A DNA stretch of 64,000 bases. It comes from Bacillus cereus ATCC 14579 (GTDB lineage Bacteria; Bacillota; Bacilli; Bacillales; Bacillaceae_G). The notes below the pieces were generated by a model that did no database searches, was not told the DNA's origin, and worked only from the letters and a program-made list of their open reading frames with translations. The stretch spans positions 2,892,501 to 2,956,500 of the forward strand of contig NC_004722.1 of the NCBI RefSeq assembly GCF_000007825.1, read 5' to 3'. This document shows positions 46,260 to 56,006 of the stretch, one piece after another; positions within the stretch are counted from its first letter, which is position 1; the number at the start of each line of letters is the position of its first letter. Both the position numbers and the translations under genes were made by a program.

Positions 46260-46281
46260 GGAATACATTCCATAATACGGA
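46260..46281. promoter_or_regulatory. Possible IclR operator before the permease
   Basis: The palindrome GGAATACATTCC at 46260-46271 is followed by a further TTCC-(7)-GGAA arrangement. It lies about 45 bp upstream of the permease start and downstream of a TTGACT-like -35 at about 46211. Confidence 0.45.
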
Positions 46282-46326
46282 AAAACATCAAACGTTATTC
46301 TATCAACTACGAAAGTGAGGAAAACA

Positions 46327-47751
46327 ATGGCGCAAGTAAGCAATACAAACAATGAATTAAAACGTACGATGAAAAGTAGACACTTATTCATGATTGCACT
46401 CGGTGGTGTGATTGGAACCGGGTTATTTAACGGATCTGGCTTTATTATAAGTCAGGCTGGACCTGGTGGATCCGTACTTGCCTTTATTGCTGGTGGATTA
46501 TTAATGTATTTCGTTATGCTATGTCTTGGTGAACTTGCTGTAGCCATGCCTGTTTCAGGTTCCTTTCAGGAATATGCTACTAAATTTATCAATCCTGCAA
46601 CTGGCTTTACAATCGGATGGTTGTATTGGTTAAGCTGGGCGAATACGACCGGTCTTGAATTTACAACTGCCGGTATTACAATGCAGCGCTGGTTTCCTGA
46701 TATTCCTGTTTGGGTTTGGTGTTTAATATTTGGCGTTACCATCTTCACTATTAACGCATTATCTGCTCGTAGTTATGCAGAAACAGAATTTTGGTTTTCA
46801 AGTATAAAAGTATCTGCCATTATAGCTTTTATACTTCTTGGTGGCGCCGCTATGTTCGGTTTTATTGATTTAAAAGGCGATGAACCAGCTCCACTTCTTT
46901 CAAATTTCGTAAATCATGGTGGTTTATTTCCGAATGGACTTGCAGCTATTCTATTAACAATGGTTACAGTCAATTATTCCTTCCAAGGTACAGAGCTTGT
47001 CGGAATCGCAGCAGGTGAAAGTGAAGATCCAGCAAAAACTTTACCTCGTTCTATTAGAAATATTATATGGCGCACAATGTTTTTCTTCGTCTTAGCAATC
47101 TTTGTTCTTGTTGCTTTAATTCCTTGGGAAGAAGCTGGATTAACAAAGAGTCCATTCGTTGCTGTTTTTGATAATATCGGTATTCCATATGCAGCTGATA
47201 TTATGAACTTTGTTATTCTTACTGCTGTTCTTTCTGTCGCAAACTCAGGACTATACGCTGCTACTCGAATGCTTTGGTCTTTATCAAAAAACGAAATGGC
47301 TCCAGCATTTTTAAAGAAATTATCATCACGTGGGATTCCTCTCAACGCTTTAATCATGACAATAGCTATTTCTGCTTTTTCTCTTTTGACAAGTGTAGTA
47401 GCTGCTGAAACTGTTTACTTGTGGCTCATTTCAATTTCCGGAGTCATTACCATTATTGTTTGGATGTCAATTTGTGTTTCTCAATTCTTTTTCCGCAAAC
47501 ATTATTTAGCAGACGGCGGAAAATTAGAAGACTTAAAATTTAAAACGCCACTTTATCCACTCGTACCAATTCTTGGTTTTGGATTGTATGGCATTATATT
47601 AATCAGTCTTATTTTTATCCCAGAACAACGACTTGGAATCTATTGCACTGTCCCATTTATCATCTTTTGCTACACTTACTATCACTTTAAAGTTAAGAAA
47701 AGAAATTCTACTAACACTCATAGTGAAACTAAAATTAGCGAGACTTCGTAA
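46327..47751 (+). CDS. Amino acid permease, RocE/AAT-like APC transporter
   Basis: A 474-residue APC-superfamily permease with 12 hydrophobic segments. It begins RTMKSRHLFMIALGGVIGTG, the AAT-family signature, with SGSFQEYATKFINPATGF and TLPRSIRNIIWR following. RocE and RocC, arginine and ornithine permeases of B. subtilis, are in this group. The neighbouring rocB and IclR genes support basic amino acid uptake, which is inferred. The ATG at 46327 follows GTGAGG. It has its own terminator. Confidence 0.85.
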   Translation: MAQVSNTNNELKRTMKSRHLFMIALGGVIGTGLFNGSGFIISQAGPGGSVLAFIAGGLLMYFVMLCLGELAVAMPVSGSFQEYATKFINPATGFTIGWLYWLSWANTTGLEFTTAGITMQRWFPDIPVWVWCLIFGVTIFTINALSARSYAETEFWFSSIKVSAIIAFILLGGAAMFGFIDLKGDEPAPLLSNFVNHGGLFPNGLAAILLTMVTVNYSFQGTELVGIAAGESEDPAKTLPRSIRNIIWRTMFFFVLAIFVLVALIPWEEAGLTKSPFVAVFDNIGIPYAADIMNFVILTAVLSVANSGLYAATRMLWSLSKNEMAPAFLKKLSSRGIPLNALIMTIAISAFSLLTSVVAAETVYLWLISISGVITIIVWMSICVSQFFFRKHYLADGGKLEDLKFKTPLYPLVPILGFGLYGIILISLIFIPEQRLGIYCTVPFIIFCYTYYHFKVKKRNSTNTHSETKISETS

Positions 47752-47766
47752 TATTTGACTATACAT

Positions 47767-47809
47767 AAAAGACTACACATGGCGTTTCACTTCATGTGTG
47801 GTCTTTTTT
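47767..47809 (+). terminator. Terminator after the amino acid permease
   Basis: AAAGACTACACATG pairs with CATGTGTGGTCTTT (one mismatch region) and is followed by a T run. Confidence 0.82.
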
Positions 47810-48028
47810 CATCATTTTAATATGATTTCATCTGAATTTAATGAATATATCCCCTTTCCTACAAAAGTAGTAGAGTGTTCATTTAAACACTTACTACCTC
47901 AGTGGGATTTATCACATTCCAATTTCAATATAATAGTAAATAGGTATATCGGATATAGATGTACATTACTAGGCTTATACATATTTCAACTTTAGAATTA
48001 TATTCACTATTGAATTGGTAGTTACCAA

Positions 48029-48049
48029 TAAAGAAAGAAAGAAAGAAAG
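48029..48049. repeat. AAAG tetranucleotide repeat before a VOC gene
   Basis: About five AAAG units lie directly upstream of the start codon at 48052 and supply its ribosome-site purines. Slippage would change the spacing or strength of the site. Confidence 0.6.
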
Positions 48050-48051
48050 GA

Positions 48052-48519
48052 ATGATCATAATAATACAGAACATATACGAAACTCATTTACATGTAAGAA
48101 ATTTAGAGAAGGCAATAAATTTCTATCAAAACAAGCTAGGATTAACGTTAGCAAGAAAACTCTCCAAAAGAAGAGTGGCTTTCTTTTGGGTCGGAGAAAA
48201 TAAACAACAAATGCTTGGACTATGGGAAGTACATAACATTGAAGACTTTGAGCCGAGACATTTTGCTTTTGGTGTAAATTTAGAGTTTTTAATGACTTCT
48301 AAAGCGTGGCTAGAGGAACGTGGAATAGCAGTGATAGGAAGTCAAGGAAAAGGAAATCAAGAGCCAATTGTCCAAAGGTGGATGCCTGCTGCAAGTGTAT
48401 ACTTTCTAGATTGTGATGGAAACAAATTAGAATTCATTTCTATGTTACATGAGAATCCAGATGAATTAGAATATGCGTCCTATTTAAGTGTATGGAATGC
48501 GGAACACCAAGAAAAATGA
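48052..48519 (+). CDS. VOC-family protein, fosfomycin/catechol-dioxygenase-like
   Basis: A 155-residue VOC protein. The pattern ETHLHVRNLEKAINFYQNKL begins near residue 10, RHFAFGVNLEFL marks the second half, and VYFLDCDGNKLEFISML is the C-terminal strand with the metal-ligand Glu. The His, His, Glu pattern is present, so metal binding is likely. The substrate is unknown. The start at 48052 follows AAAGG with very short spacing and is uncertain. Confidence 0.8.
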   Translation: MIIIIQNIYETHLHVRNLEKAINFYQNKLGLTLARKLSKRRVAFFWVGENKQQMLGLWEVHNIEDFEPRHFAFGVNLEFLMTSKAWLEERGIAVIGSQGKGNQEPIVQRWMPAASVYFLDCDGNKLEFISMLHENPDELEYASYLSVWNAEHQEK

Positions 48520-48721
48520 ATGGAATTTTCGTTCAAGTCTTTTCTTATTTTTGGATATAATGTTGTACGATCCCCCCTTTTACTATGAATTTGTTAACAT
48601 AATGCATTTACTGTCATCTTATATTTGTACTTACGTACGAGCAATTCCTAATCTGCTTCAATTACAATTTGAATTATGTAAATTTTCCTCTTATCTGGTC
48701 TGGCATCTACTCTTTAAACAC

Positions 48722-48760
48722 AAACTCCCCTTAAATCGAAAATGATTAAGGGGAGTTTTA
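48722..48760. terminator. Terminator between convergent VOC and desaturase genes
   Basis: A 13-bp stem AAACTCCCCTTAA/TTAAGGGGAGTTT. Nothing else is visible between 48520 and it. Confidence 0.85.
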
Positions 48761-48772
48761 TATACGATGCAA

Positions 48773-49804
48773 TTATAGTTCAGATTTCACTCGAACAGAA
48801 ACATTATTTTTAATTATATTTTTGACATCTTTAAAGCTAACAAAATTGTTACTTTTCTCATCCCAAAGACGGAAACGTAGTGATTGTAAGCTTGTAGCAA
48901 GCGTAATCGTTGGTACATTTTTTAACGGAAGCGTATTATTGTGTGCCTCTTCTAGTTTATAGTTAGGTACCCTTGGGCTTAAATGGTGAACATGATGGAA
49001 TCCAATATTACCAGTTAAGAATTGCAAAATTTTAGGAAGCTTATAAAAAGAACTTCCTTCCACTGCCGCTTTCACATATTCCCAATCTTTATCCTCTTCA
49101 AAATAAGAATCTTCAAATGTGTGCTGTACGTAAAACAGCCAAATCCCTACTGAACCTGCTATTAAGAATATAGTACCATGTACTAACAGAAACGATTGCC
49201 ACCCAATTGCCCAGCAAAGTATAGCTACTACAGCAACAATTATAATATTCGTCAAATAAGTATTCATACGTTCTTTCTGCCTTGCACCTTTTCGGTTAAA
49301 TCTATTTTTAAGCAAGAAAACATAAATCGGACCTAATCCAAACATAACGAATGGATTGCGATATAAGCGATATGCTAAACGAAGTCTAAATGGTGCAGCT
49401 ACATATTCATCAACTGTAAGCGTCCAAATATCCCCTGTACCCCTCTTATCCAAATTACCACTCGTAGCGTGGTGAATAGAATGTTCATGCCCCCACTGAT
49501 CAAATGGGAATAATGTTAAAACACCCATACACGTTCCAACTATTCTATTTGCACGTCGACTTTTAAAGAACGAATAATGGGTGCAATCATGAAAAATAAT
49601 GAAAATTCTTGTCATAAATCCAGCGGCTAACAGTGCTGGAACTAATGTTAACCAATAAGAAACTGACAAACTTTTATAAGCAAGGTACCATAAAATAATA
49701 AATGGCACGATTGTGTTGATCAGTTGCCAAACACTTTTTTTAATCGTTGATTTTTCAAAAGGAGCAACTTGTTTTTTTAAATTTTTAGTATTTTCTAAGG
49801 TCAT
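48773..49804 (-). CDS. Membrane fatty acid desaturase, Des-like
   Basis: A 343-residue membrane enzyme with the three di-iron histidine boxes: HDCTHYSFF (about residue 71), HSIHHATSGN (about 107) and HHVHHLSPRVPN (about 270), plus four or more hydrophobic segments. It inserts a double bond in membrane phospholipid acyl chains, as B. subtilis Des does in the cold. B. cereus has two such enzymes and the position of the double bond cannot be told here. No DesK/DesR pair is adjacent. Confidence 0.9.
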   Translation of the reverse strand: MTLENTKNLKKQVAPFEKSTIKKSVWQLINTIVPFIILWYLAYKSLSVSYWLTLVPALLAAGFMTRIFIIFHDCTHYSFFKSRRANRIVGTCMGVLTLFPFDQWGHEHSIHHATSGNLDKRGTGDIWTLTVDEYVAAPFRLRLAYRLYRNPFVMFGLGPIYVFLLKNRFNRKGARQKERMNTYLTNIIIVAVVAILCWAIGWQSFLLVHGTIFLIAGSVGIWLFYVQHTFEDSYFEEDKDWEYVKAAVEGSSFYKLPKILQFLTGNIGFHHVHHLSPRVPNYKLEEAHNNTLPLKNVPTITLATSLQSLRFRLWDEKSNNFVSFKDVKNIIKNNVSVRVKSEL

Positions 49805-50054
49805 TGTTCTAATTCCTTTCCTTTTTGTTGCTAATTCATATTATAGCACACTGTTAGTATCAGGTGTTAAAAGTAGCTATAATAAATATTATATACTATG
49901 AAAATCTCTTTTTTCTTACTCATTACTTACAAATTACTTACGCCCAAAATAGCTTCTATAATTGGACAGGCGGAGTATTTTATTTATAAAAGAAACTTCG
50001 AATTTTTCCAATAAGTACATAAAAAAACAGCAAGTTTTTTCACAAGAAGAAAAA
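49805..50054. other. Intergenic stretch upstream of the desaturase gene
   Basis: It contains the desaturase ribosome site and a possible -10 TATAAT near 49841 on the minus strand. No further gene or clear operator was recognised. Confidence 0.4.
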
Positions 50055-50091
50055 AGCTGCGATAAGTCAGTTTCACCGACTTATCGCAGCT
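50055..50091 (-). terminator. Terminator after the InhA-like gene
   Basis: A 14-bp stem AGCTGCGATAAGTC/GACTTATCGCAGCT with T run on the minus strand. Confidence 0.9.
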
Positions 50092-50111
50092 CCTCTTCGT
50101 TTTACCTTATT

Positions 50112-52499
50112 TTATCGATGAAGCCACACTGCACCTGCAGACTTGTCTTCAGCTTGGCCTACCACTTCAAACTTCAGTCCTAGTTTCGGTAACTTACGTC
50201 CTGCATCAGGAATAATGCTGTTGATGTATTGCTTAGAATCATCAAATTTTGCCACTCCTGGTAATCCTTTATAATCGAAGATACCGCGAGTTGGTGAATT
50301 TACTTTCCATGCTGGTGTTTGATCAAATGAGAATGCCGCATCGGCAATTTGGTAACGCGTACTGCTCTTCACAGTAGGTTGTCCGTTTAATGTCCCTACA
50401 ATTGCCTCTGGATGAGAATCTACTACTCCTAAGAACCCTTCACCTGGATGAACGCCTACCCAGTTATCTGTAAAGCTTTGATCCGCATACCATACAACCA
50501 TTCCTGTATTAAATACTGGACCACGTGCATGTTGTAACGCAGTGTCAGAACCAGCGTAATTTCTCCACTCTACATAGTAATTATGTTTTTTCTGTTCAAA
50601 TCCGTTAGACACAGTAAAGCCTTTTAACGTCATTGCTGGCTGACCTTCTGCATCATCAGAGAAAACAACTTTTCCATCTACAGTTAATGCTGCATTATCT
50701 AACGCAAACCCTTTATAAGCTACTGCAATATCTGTTAAGTACTCAAATTGCAGTTTTACTTTTTTTCCTTTGAATTGGCTTAAATCGTATGATTTATCAA
50801 CCCACTTACCATCAGTTGTATCCGCGCCGCCTTTTACATCTTTTTCGCCCATTCTATCAATGCGTGTCTTCGTTCCATCTTCTGCAATCGCATATACGTC
50901 AAGGAAATCATACTTCGCTTCAAGTTCGTAAAATGCCTTATAATCGAACTTAGCATCCTTTGCATTTGTTAAGTCAAATACTGGTGTCTCAAGTGTTGTA
51001 TGAATGTCATTTCCTTTTGTACTGTAATAGAACTTCTTACCAAACGCTGATTCGATATTTTTTATATCTTTGTCCGGCAAGTTAACACGAACGATTCCAG
51101 GTCGTTTAGATTTTGTAGTACTTTGATCTACATATGTCGCAACACCGATTCCTTTGCTAAGTTTGTCATAATCTACTTCAAGGATATTCGCCCAGTTCCC
51201 CTTCATATTCTTTTGGAAAAATTCTTTATTTTGTGGTGAGAAACTCGTTGGCTCTGTTCCTGCAATTTTTCCAGCCCAGCTACCACCACTCATAATAGAC
51301 CATGACTCAACAGGTTCACCTTGTCCTGAGTACTTTGTATCATATTCATCTGGTAAGCCTAAATCATGGCCATACTCATGTGCAAACACACCAACTGCCC
51401 CGTCTTCAGGCTCGATTGTATAATCATATGCAGCCATCTTTCCGCCCCAGTTCGAAACAGAAGATTTCGTGCCATCAATTGCATATGGTTTTGAACCTAG
51501 TTTTGAACGATGTGACCAAATCGCATCATCTTTCAATTTACCGCCGCCAGCTTCTTGACCAACGCCAGCATGTACAACCATTAAATGATCAATAATGCCA
51601 TCTGGCTCATTTTTATTTCCATCACCATCTTGATCGTATTGATCAAATTGGTCATAGTCTGCTAAATTGATTCCTTTTGCTACCGCTGCTTTTAATGCTT
51701 CTTTCACAAAATCTTTTGGTCCTAAAGGCCCCTTGTTATCATGCCCAGTACCCGCATCAGCACCATAATCTGATGCTTTTCCTGGAACAGTAAGCCATTC
51801 TGTTACAGTCCCATCAACTGTGTAGCTACCACCAGATTGTTCTTCATAATATTGCTTAAATGTGTTAATCTTCGATCCATCAAATAAAGTAAATGGTTCA
51901 TCACCAAATAACATTTTTTGATAATGTTCACCATTAAAGTCTTTAAAATACATGTATCCTGGCTCTTGATCAATATTGTTATGCTTAAAATCGCTAAATT
52001 CTACAAGTAAAACAAGTACTTTATCTTTTCGAACAGCTCCATTGTATTCTTCTTGCTTCGCTGATGTAGTAGGTACTTTTCCATTTAATTTCCCAGGGTT
52101 CAATGCTGCACCTTGTCCAGCTACTGGGCTTACTTCAGGCTGCTGCGCCTGTTCATTTCCCTTCATTTTTGCATCTTTTACTTTTTTCATAAAATCAGAA
52201 GCTTCTTGCGTAAGACTATCTCCTGTTAAAATTTCTTTCCCAGGGTTTTCCCCTTTCTTTTTCTCAACATATTTTTCGACAGCCTTTGACGTCTCAGCTT
52301 GCGATGCAGATTGATCAATTACCCCCCGTTGTTTTAGCGCTTCAGCCAAGCGCTCCTCCGGTATTAAGTGCTCATCTATTGGTAGAGATGATGTTGGTGT
52401 CTCAGCATGCGCTGCGTGACCTCCAAAAGCAAACGTACTACTTAGTACTGCTGCTGTTGTTAATACCGCTAATGGTTTTAATTTCTTTTTCTTTTTCAA
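50112..52499 (-). CDS. inhA3: Immune inhibitor A metalloprotease, InhA3-like
   Basis: A 795-residue secreted M6 zinc protease. A signal peptide (about residues 1-32) and propeptide are followed by the catalytic motif HEYGHDLGLPDEYD (about residue 380) and a Met-turn WSIMSGGSW. An Asp-rich calcium-type loop DQYDQDGDGNKNEPDG lies near residue 290. The C-terminal half carries beta-rich domains typical of InhA. InhA proteases degrade host antimicrobial peptides and matrix proteins. I assign InhA3 rather than InhA1 or InhA2 from remembered genome order, so that label is tentative. It starts at TTG with GGGGAGG upstream. Confidence 0.9.
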   Translation of the reverse strand: MKKKKKLKPLAVLTTAAVLSSTFAFGGHAAHAETPTSSLPIDEHLIPEERLAEALKQRGVIDQSASQAETSKAVEKYVEKKKGENPGKEILTGDSLTQEASDFMKKVKDAKMKGNEQAQQPEVSPVAGQGAALNPGKLNGKVPTTSAKQEEYNGAVRKDKVLVLLVEFSDFKHNNIDQEPGYMYFKDFNGEHYQKMLFGDEPFTLFDGSKINTFKQYYEEQSGGSYTVDGTVTEWLTVPGKASDYGADAGTGHDNKGPLGPKDFVKEALKAAVAKGINLADYDQFDQYDQDGDGNKNEPDGIIDHLMVVHAGVGQEAGGGKLKDDAIWSHRSKLGSKPYAIDGTKSSVSNWGGKMAAYDYTIEPEDGAVGVFAHEYGHDLGLPDEYDTKYSGQGEPVESWSIMSGGSWAGKIAGTEPTSFSPQNKEFFQKNMKGNWANILEVDYDKLSKGIGVATYVDQSTTKSKRPGIVRVNLPDKDIKNIESAFGKKFYYSTKGNDIHTTLETPVFDLTNAKDAKFDYKAFYELEAKYDFLDVYAIAEDGTKTRIDRMGEKDVKGGADTTDGKWVDKSYDLSQFKGKKVKLQFEYLTDIAVAYKGFALDNAALTVDGKVVFSDDAEGQPAMTLKGFTVSNGFEQKKHNYYVEWRNYAGSDTALQHARGPVFNTGMVVWYADQSFTDNWVGVHPGEGFLGVVDSHPEAIVGTLNGQPTVKSSTRYQIADAAFSFDQTPAWKVNSPTRGIFDYKGLPGVAKFDDSKQYINSIIPDAGRKLPKLGLKFEVVGQAEDKSAGAVWLHR

Positions 52500-52551
52500 T
52501 GTATTTCCTCCCCAGTGTCTGCAAATTATCGTTTTTTGCCGATAACAACAT

Positions 52552-52575
52552 AATATTCGTTATAATACGAATATT
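52552..52575. promoter_or_regulatory. Inverted repeat over the inhA promoter
   Basis: AATATTCG (52552-52559) and CGAATATT (52568-52575) flank a TATTATAA centre that looks like a -10 box on the minus strand. A second pair, TTATCG/CGATAA, lies between it and the start. It could be a repressor site; it is not a PlcR box. Confidence 0.45.
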
Positions 52576-52732
52576 CAATCTTTTTCAACAAATAAAATGT
52601 TGAGAAATATTTTTTATGCAGGGTGAAATACATACGATAGAAAAACAAACTCACCTATAAATAACAGTGAACTTTTTTAGTAAAAATAAGAATTAAATAT
52701 TCTCTATACTATTTAATCTATGGGTTACCATA

Positions 52733-53563
52733 TTACTCACTATTCTCATTATTACAAGCTAATAGTGGTTCGTACATCATTATAGCGTGATTCTCTGTTA
52801 CATATTGATCTTCTATTAACTGTTTCTGTAGATTATATACTTTACGTTGAATCACATTATGTCGTATATAACCGCCCCAGTATGCAGGTTGAATTGAGTG
52901 TTCTTTCTCATACACTTCATATTGATAAAGTTGCGGATAGACTGTTCTCCATTCACCAACTAAATGTTCATCTGTCATATAAAGGTGAAGTTGATACGGT
53001 TGATCCGTTTCATTTTTAATTTGTAAATCCAAATAGTTATAGGAACAAGTTGCCCCACTCCCAAACGGTTGAGTTCGCCTAGAATCAGGAAAGACATCAA
53101 AGCTATGACGATATCGTTCGGTTACTGTCAGTGGTGTATGTAGAGTCATCCAATATATTAAATTTGAAAGCTGACAAAGACCTCCTCCAATACCTGATTG
53201 AAAAGATCCGTAGTGTAATACCATACCTTCTACATACCCTTTTTTCCTCGTTGGCTTACCTATTAAACGCCAGTAAGAAAATGTTTCTCCCGGTCTAATG
53301 ACGATACCATTTAGTTTTTTAACAGCAATTTTCAAATTAACAACCTTATTCTGTTGATACCACATATCTACATCTTTAAGCTTACGAAGTAATATTGTTT
53401 GGTGCTGAATTGCTGTACAAGGTAGCTTTTCTTGTTGGAACCTTTTTGCATATGTTTTTCCGTCTGCTAACCACTGAATGTGCCTCTTTGTAGAGTAATA
53501 CCACTTCCCTAGCATAATGCGATACTTAGACCGCTGTTTAGGACGTAAGTGCACTATATTCAT
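52733..53563 (-). CDS. VanW-family protein
   Basis: A 276-residue protein with the VanW domain in its middle and C-terminal half: VIRPGETFSYWRLIGKPTRK, GIGGGLCQLSNLIYW and HSFDVFPDSRRTQPFGSGAT. No signal peptide is evident. VanW was first seen in VanB-type vancomycin clusters, but its role is unknown and no other van genes are present. The ATG at 53563 follows AGAGGG. It lies upstream of inhA on the same strand but is a separate unit. Confidence 0.87.
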   Translation of the reverse strand: MNIVHLRPKQRSKYRIMLGKWYYSTKRHIQWLADGKTYAKRFQQEKLPCTAIQHQTILLRKLKDVDMWYQQNKVVNLKIAVKKLNGIVIRPGETFSYWRLIGKPTRKKGYVEGMVLHYGSFQSGIGGGLCQLSNLIYWMTLHTPLTVTERYRHSFDVFPDSRRTQPFGSGATCSYNYLDLQIKNETDQPYQLHLYMTDEHLVGEWRTVYPQLYQYEVYEKEHSIQPAYWGGYIRHNVIQRKVYNLQKQLIEDQYVTENHAIMMYEPLLACNNENSE

Positions 53564-53996
53564 TTTATTCCCTCTCTCTTTCTTCAACTAAATTCTAATA
53601 TATTTCTAAATCAATAAATTACAGTTTTCTTAACTGCATAATAATTTCCGCAAAAAAATAATAAATTTACTCTAGTGGAGATTTTATTTTGATGATTGCT
53701 TTATAATTATATAAAACTGAGCTTCAATACAATAAATTGAAATAAACACATTATAAATATAACGGATAACCTTAAATAAAAAATAATGAACATTAAAGAA
53801 ATTCTAAAGTATTAATATATTTTTCGTAAATATTAATTGATAACCCATTAGACTTTACTATATGTATAACTTCTTATTCTACAAAACGAAATTTTTTAAT
53901 GTAAGAAAAAACTATACTTTCCCTTTAATATTGATACCAGTCTCATATGGAAAACTTTACAAAACAATTCGAACACTTACATTTAGAATAAACACA
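53564..53996. other. Long AT-rich intergenic region
   Basis: About 430 bp between vanW and the alkaline phosphatase terminator, with very high A+T. One loose inverted repeat (TTAATAT/ATATTAA near 53815-53840) is visible. No coding frame or known RNA was recognised. Confidence 0.45.
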
Positions 53997-54036
53997 AAAA
54001 ATTGCCACCAGTTAGCTTAACTGGTTGGCAATTTTT
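53997..54036 (-). terminator. Terminator after alkaline phosphatase
   Basis: AAAATTGCCACCAGTTA pairs with TAACTGGTTGGCAATTTT, directly at the stop codon. Confidence 0.88.
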
Positions 54037-55709
54037 TAACGAGAATGCTTTACAAATAGTTGAATTGCTTCTTCTGGTACATAGCACTTTCCATTACTCT
54101 CTACAATAATACTTCCTAATTCATACCCTTTACCATTGATACGAATTATATTTTTGTTACCAAATAATTGTGCTTCTACTTTATTACGTTTTACTACGAG
54201 TAACGGGTTTGCTCCTTCGGTTTTGTCGGCTGTTACAGTTGCACCGATTTTCTTAAAGGCTTGTTCACTCTCTAAAAATATTTTATTCGTTACTTCTTCT
54301 AAGTTAAAGCCCATCGCTTTCGCCATCGTCTTCGCAATGTCTGTATTTTGGATTAAGCCTTCTGGTTTTTGAGGTCCATAAGAATGTAAAAATACATCCT
54401 CACCTGTATGTCCTCCTGTCGTAAAGCCGATATTTGCACGATTAGCCAATAATGTAGTAAGAATTCGTCCTACATCCATTTTCTTTTTTGCCGCTTTTAA
54501 TTTTTCTTTTTCATCATGAGTTAGATTATCCAAACCGTATAGTTTAGCTACATCTTCTACATTTGATAAATCAGATTTCAGTTTATTTATAGTTCCTTCA
54601 AGTGTCATTTTCGCCTTTTTCAATGAATCAATGTATGCAGAAACCGGTGTAGTATTGTATCCTTTTGTCGTATTTATATTCCCTATAGAGATACCGCTGT
54701 TACCATGATCAGTTAAAGCGATGAGCATCGTATCCCCATCTTTCTTTGCAAATTGTAACGCCTTTGCTACCGCTTCATCAAATGCCAATACATCACTAAT
54801 CATCCCAATTGGATCATTAGCATGGGCTGCCCAATCAGGCTTACTACCTTCTATGAATAAAAAGAAGCCATCTTTATCTTTTGATAATGTTTGAATTGCT
54901 TTTTCTGTCATTTGAGAAAGTGTTGGTTGTTCTGGGTTTGTTTCTATACGATCCATATCAAACGCAAGAGCATGATGTGAGAAAGAGCCCCAAATTTTAT
55001 TAGATTTGGAGTTCAATAACGCATCTTTCGTTTCAACGAAATCGTATCCTTTGTCTTGAATCACCTTCACTAAATTTTCACCATCTTTTCGGATTCCATT
55101 ACTTTGCATAGGTAGCAGCGCTGCTTTTCCCCCGCCTAATACGACATCTATATTTTGATATACTTGCTGCTTCGCAATTACGTCAAATTGCTTGCGATTG
55201 ACATGGTGAGCCGAGAATCCCGCCGGAGTAGCATGCTGAATTTCAGATGTAGCAACAATTCCAGTTGCACGACCAGTACGTTTTGCACCTTCTAATACGT
55301 TTGCGACCGGCCGTAACTTGTCCTCTTCTTTTATTGGCTCTAAGCTAGGCGAACTTACAATAGAAGGTAATACACCTACATATCCTGAATTTGATTTATT
55401 TCCAGTTGCTAATGCTGTTGCTGCTGGCGCTGAGTCTGTAATAGCTGATTCCGCCGAAAACGTACGAACTCCTCCTGTTACAATTTGATCTAACGTAAGC
55501 GGTGCCCCTTTATACCAGCGAGCCAATGTTGTCGCCGTTGAACTCGTTCCGTCCATAACCATCATAATTATATTTTTAGGCTGATGTTCTACTTTTTTCA
55601 CCTTAGCTTTGGCCGCATGATAATTCATCATACTTTCCATACTTAATACGCTTACTATTATAGCTGCCACTAATAGCAACTTTTTCATCTTCACACCATA
55701 ATTCAACAT
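54036..55709 (-). CDS. Secreted alkaline phosphatase with C-terminal stalk domain
   Basis: A 557-residue exported phosphomonoesterase. An N-terminal membrane/signal segment (MKKLLLVAAIIVSVLS) precedes the alkaline phosphatase fold: MMVMDGTSS (metal), TDSAPAATALATG (nucleophile Ser), IEGSKPDWAAHAND, LTDHGNSG and GGHTGEDVFLHSYGP. The last 70 residues (VKRNKVEAQLFGNKNIIRIN, then KCYVPEEAIQLF) look like a small stalk domain of the copper amine oxidase-N type. The ATG at 55709 has TGGAGGA upstream. Phosphate control is likely for the family, but I found no clear PhoP box. Confidence 0.88.
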   Translation of the reverse strand: MLNYGVKMKKLLLVAAIIVSVLSMESMMNYHAAKAKVKKVEHQPKNIIMMVMDGTSSTATTLARWYKGAPLTLDQIVTGGVRTFSAESAITDSAPAATALATGNKSNSGYVGVLPSIVSSPSLEPIKEEDKLRPVANVLEGAKRTGRATGIVATSEIQHATPAGFSAHHVNRKQFDVIAKQQVYQNIDVVLGGGKAALLPMQSNGIRKDGENLVKVIQDKGYDFVETKDALLNSKSNKIWGSFSHHALAFDMDRIETNPEQPTLSQMTEKAIQTLSKDKDGFFLFIEGSKPDWAAHANDPIGMISDVLAFDEAVAKALQFAKKDGDTMLIALTDHGNSGISIGNINTTKGYNTTPVSAYIDSLKKAKMTLEGTINKLKSDLSNVEDVAKLYGLDNLTHDEKEKLKAAKKKMDVGRILTTLLANRANIGFTTGGHTGEDVFLHSYGPQKPEGLIQNTDIAKTMAKAMGFNLEEVTNKIFLESEQAFKKIGATVTADKTEGANPLLVVKRNKVEAQLFGNKNIIRINGKGYELGSIIVESNGKCYVPEEAIQLFVKHSR

Positions 55710-55905
55710 GATTGTTCCTCCATAAACTTTGCATTCATTTAAATACACACTATTTCCTTTTCCATACCAAAACCTACATATGTTTTATTAGTTCCCAATT
55801 CTCATAAAGCTAACAATAGTTACTTTCCCTTTCTTTCCTTTATTAAATATCGGTATGTATCATCTATCTTATAAAAAAGATTTAACATCCTTTTCATTAA
55901 TTACT

Positions 55906-55962
55906 TGTTTAACAATAAATCCTCGATCAAAAGAAATAAAAATTTATTGTTAAACAATAAAT
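55906..55962. promoter_or_regulatory. Paired operator-like sites before the DUF2975/HTH operon
   Basis: A perfect 21-bp palindrome lies at 55942-55962 (half-sites ATTTATTGTT and AACAATAAAT around a central A). A variant of its right part, TGTTTAACAATAAAT, occurs at 55906-55920. Both lie upstream of the operon at 56007 and could bind the HTH protein it encodes. Confidence 0.55.
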
Positions 55963-56006
55963 TTCATGTTAAATTAATAAGATAATAAATAAATGAGGTG
56001 CTTTTT

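Noticed and set aside
52616..52635. A PlcR box (TATG...CATA) upstream of the InhA-like gene
   Set aside because: TATGCAGGGTGAAATACATA has eight bases in the centre rather than the four of the TATGNANNNNTNCATA consensus.
52733..53563. Vancomycin resistance from the VanW protein
   Set aside because: VanW alone is common in bacilli. No vanH, vanB or vanX genes or VanRS pair are nearby.
55710..56006. PhoP box for the alkaline phosphatase
   Set aside because: TTAACA-like hexamers occur but not with the 11-bp repeat spacing of PhoP boxes, and they overlap the palindromes of the divergent HTH operon.
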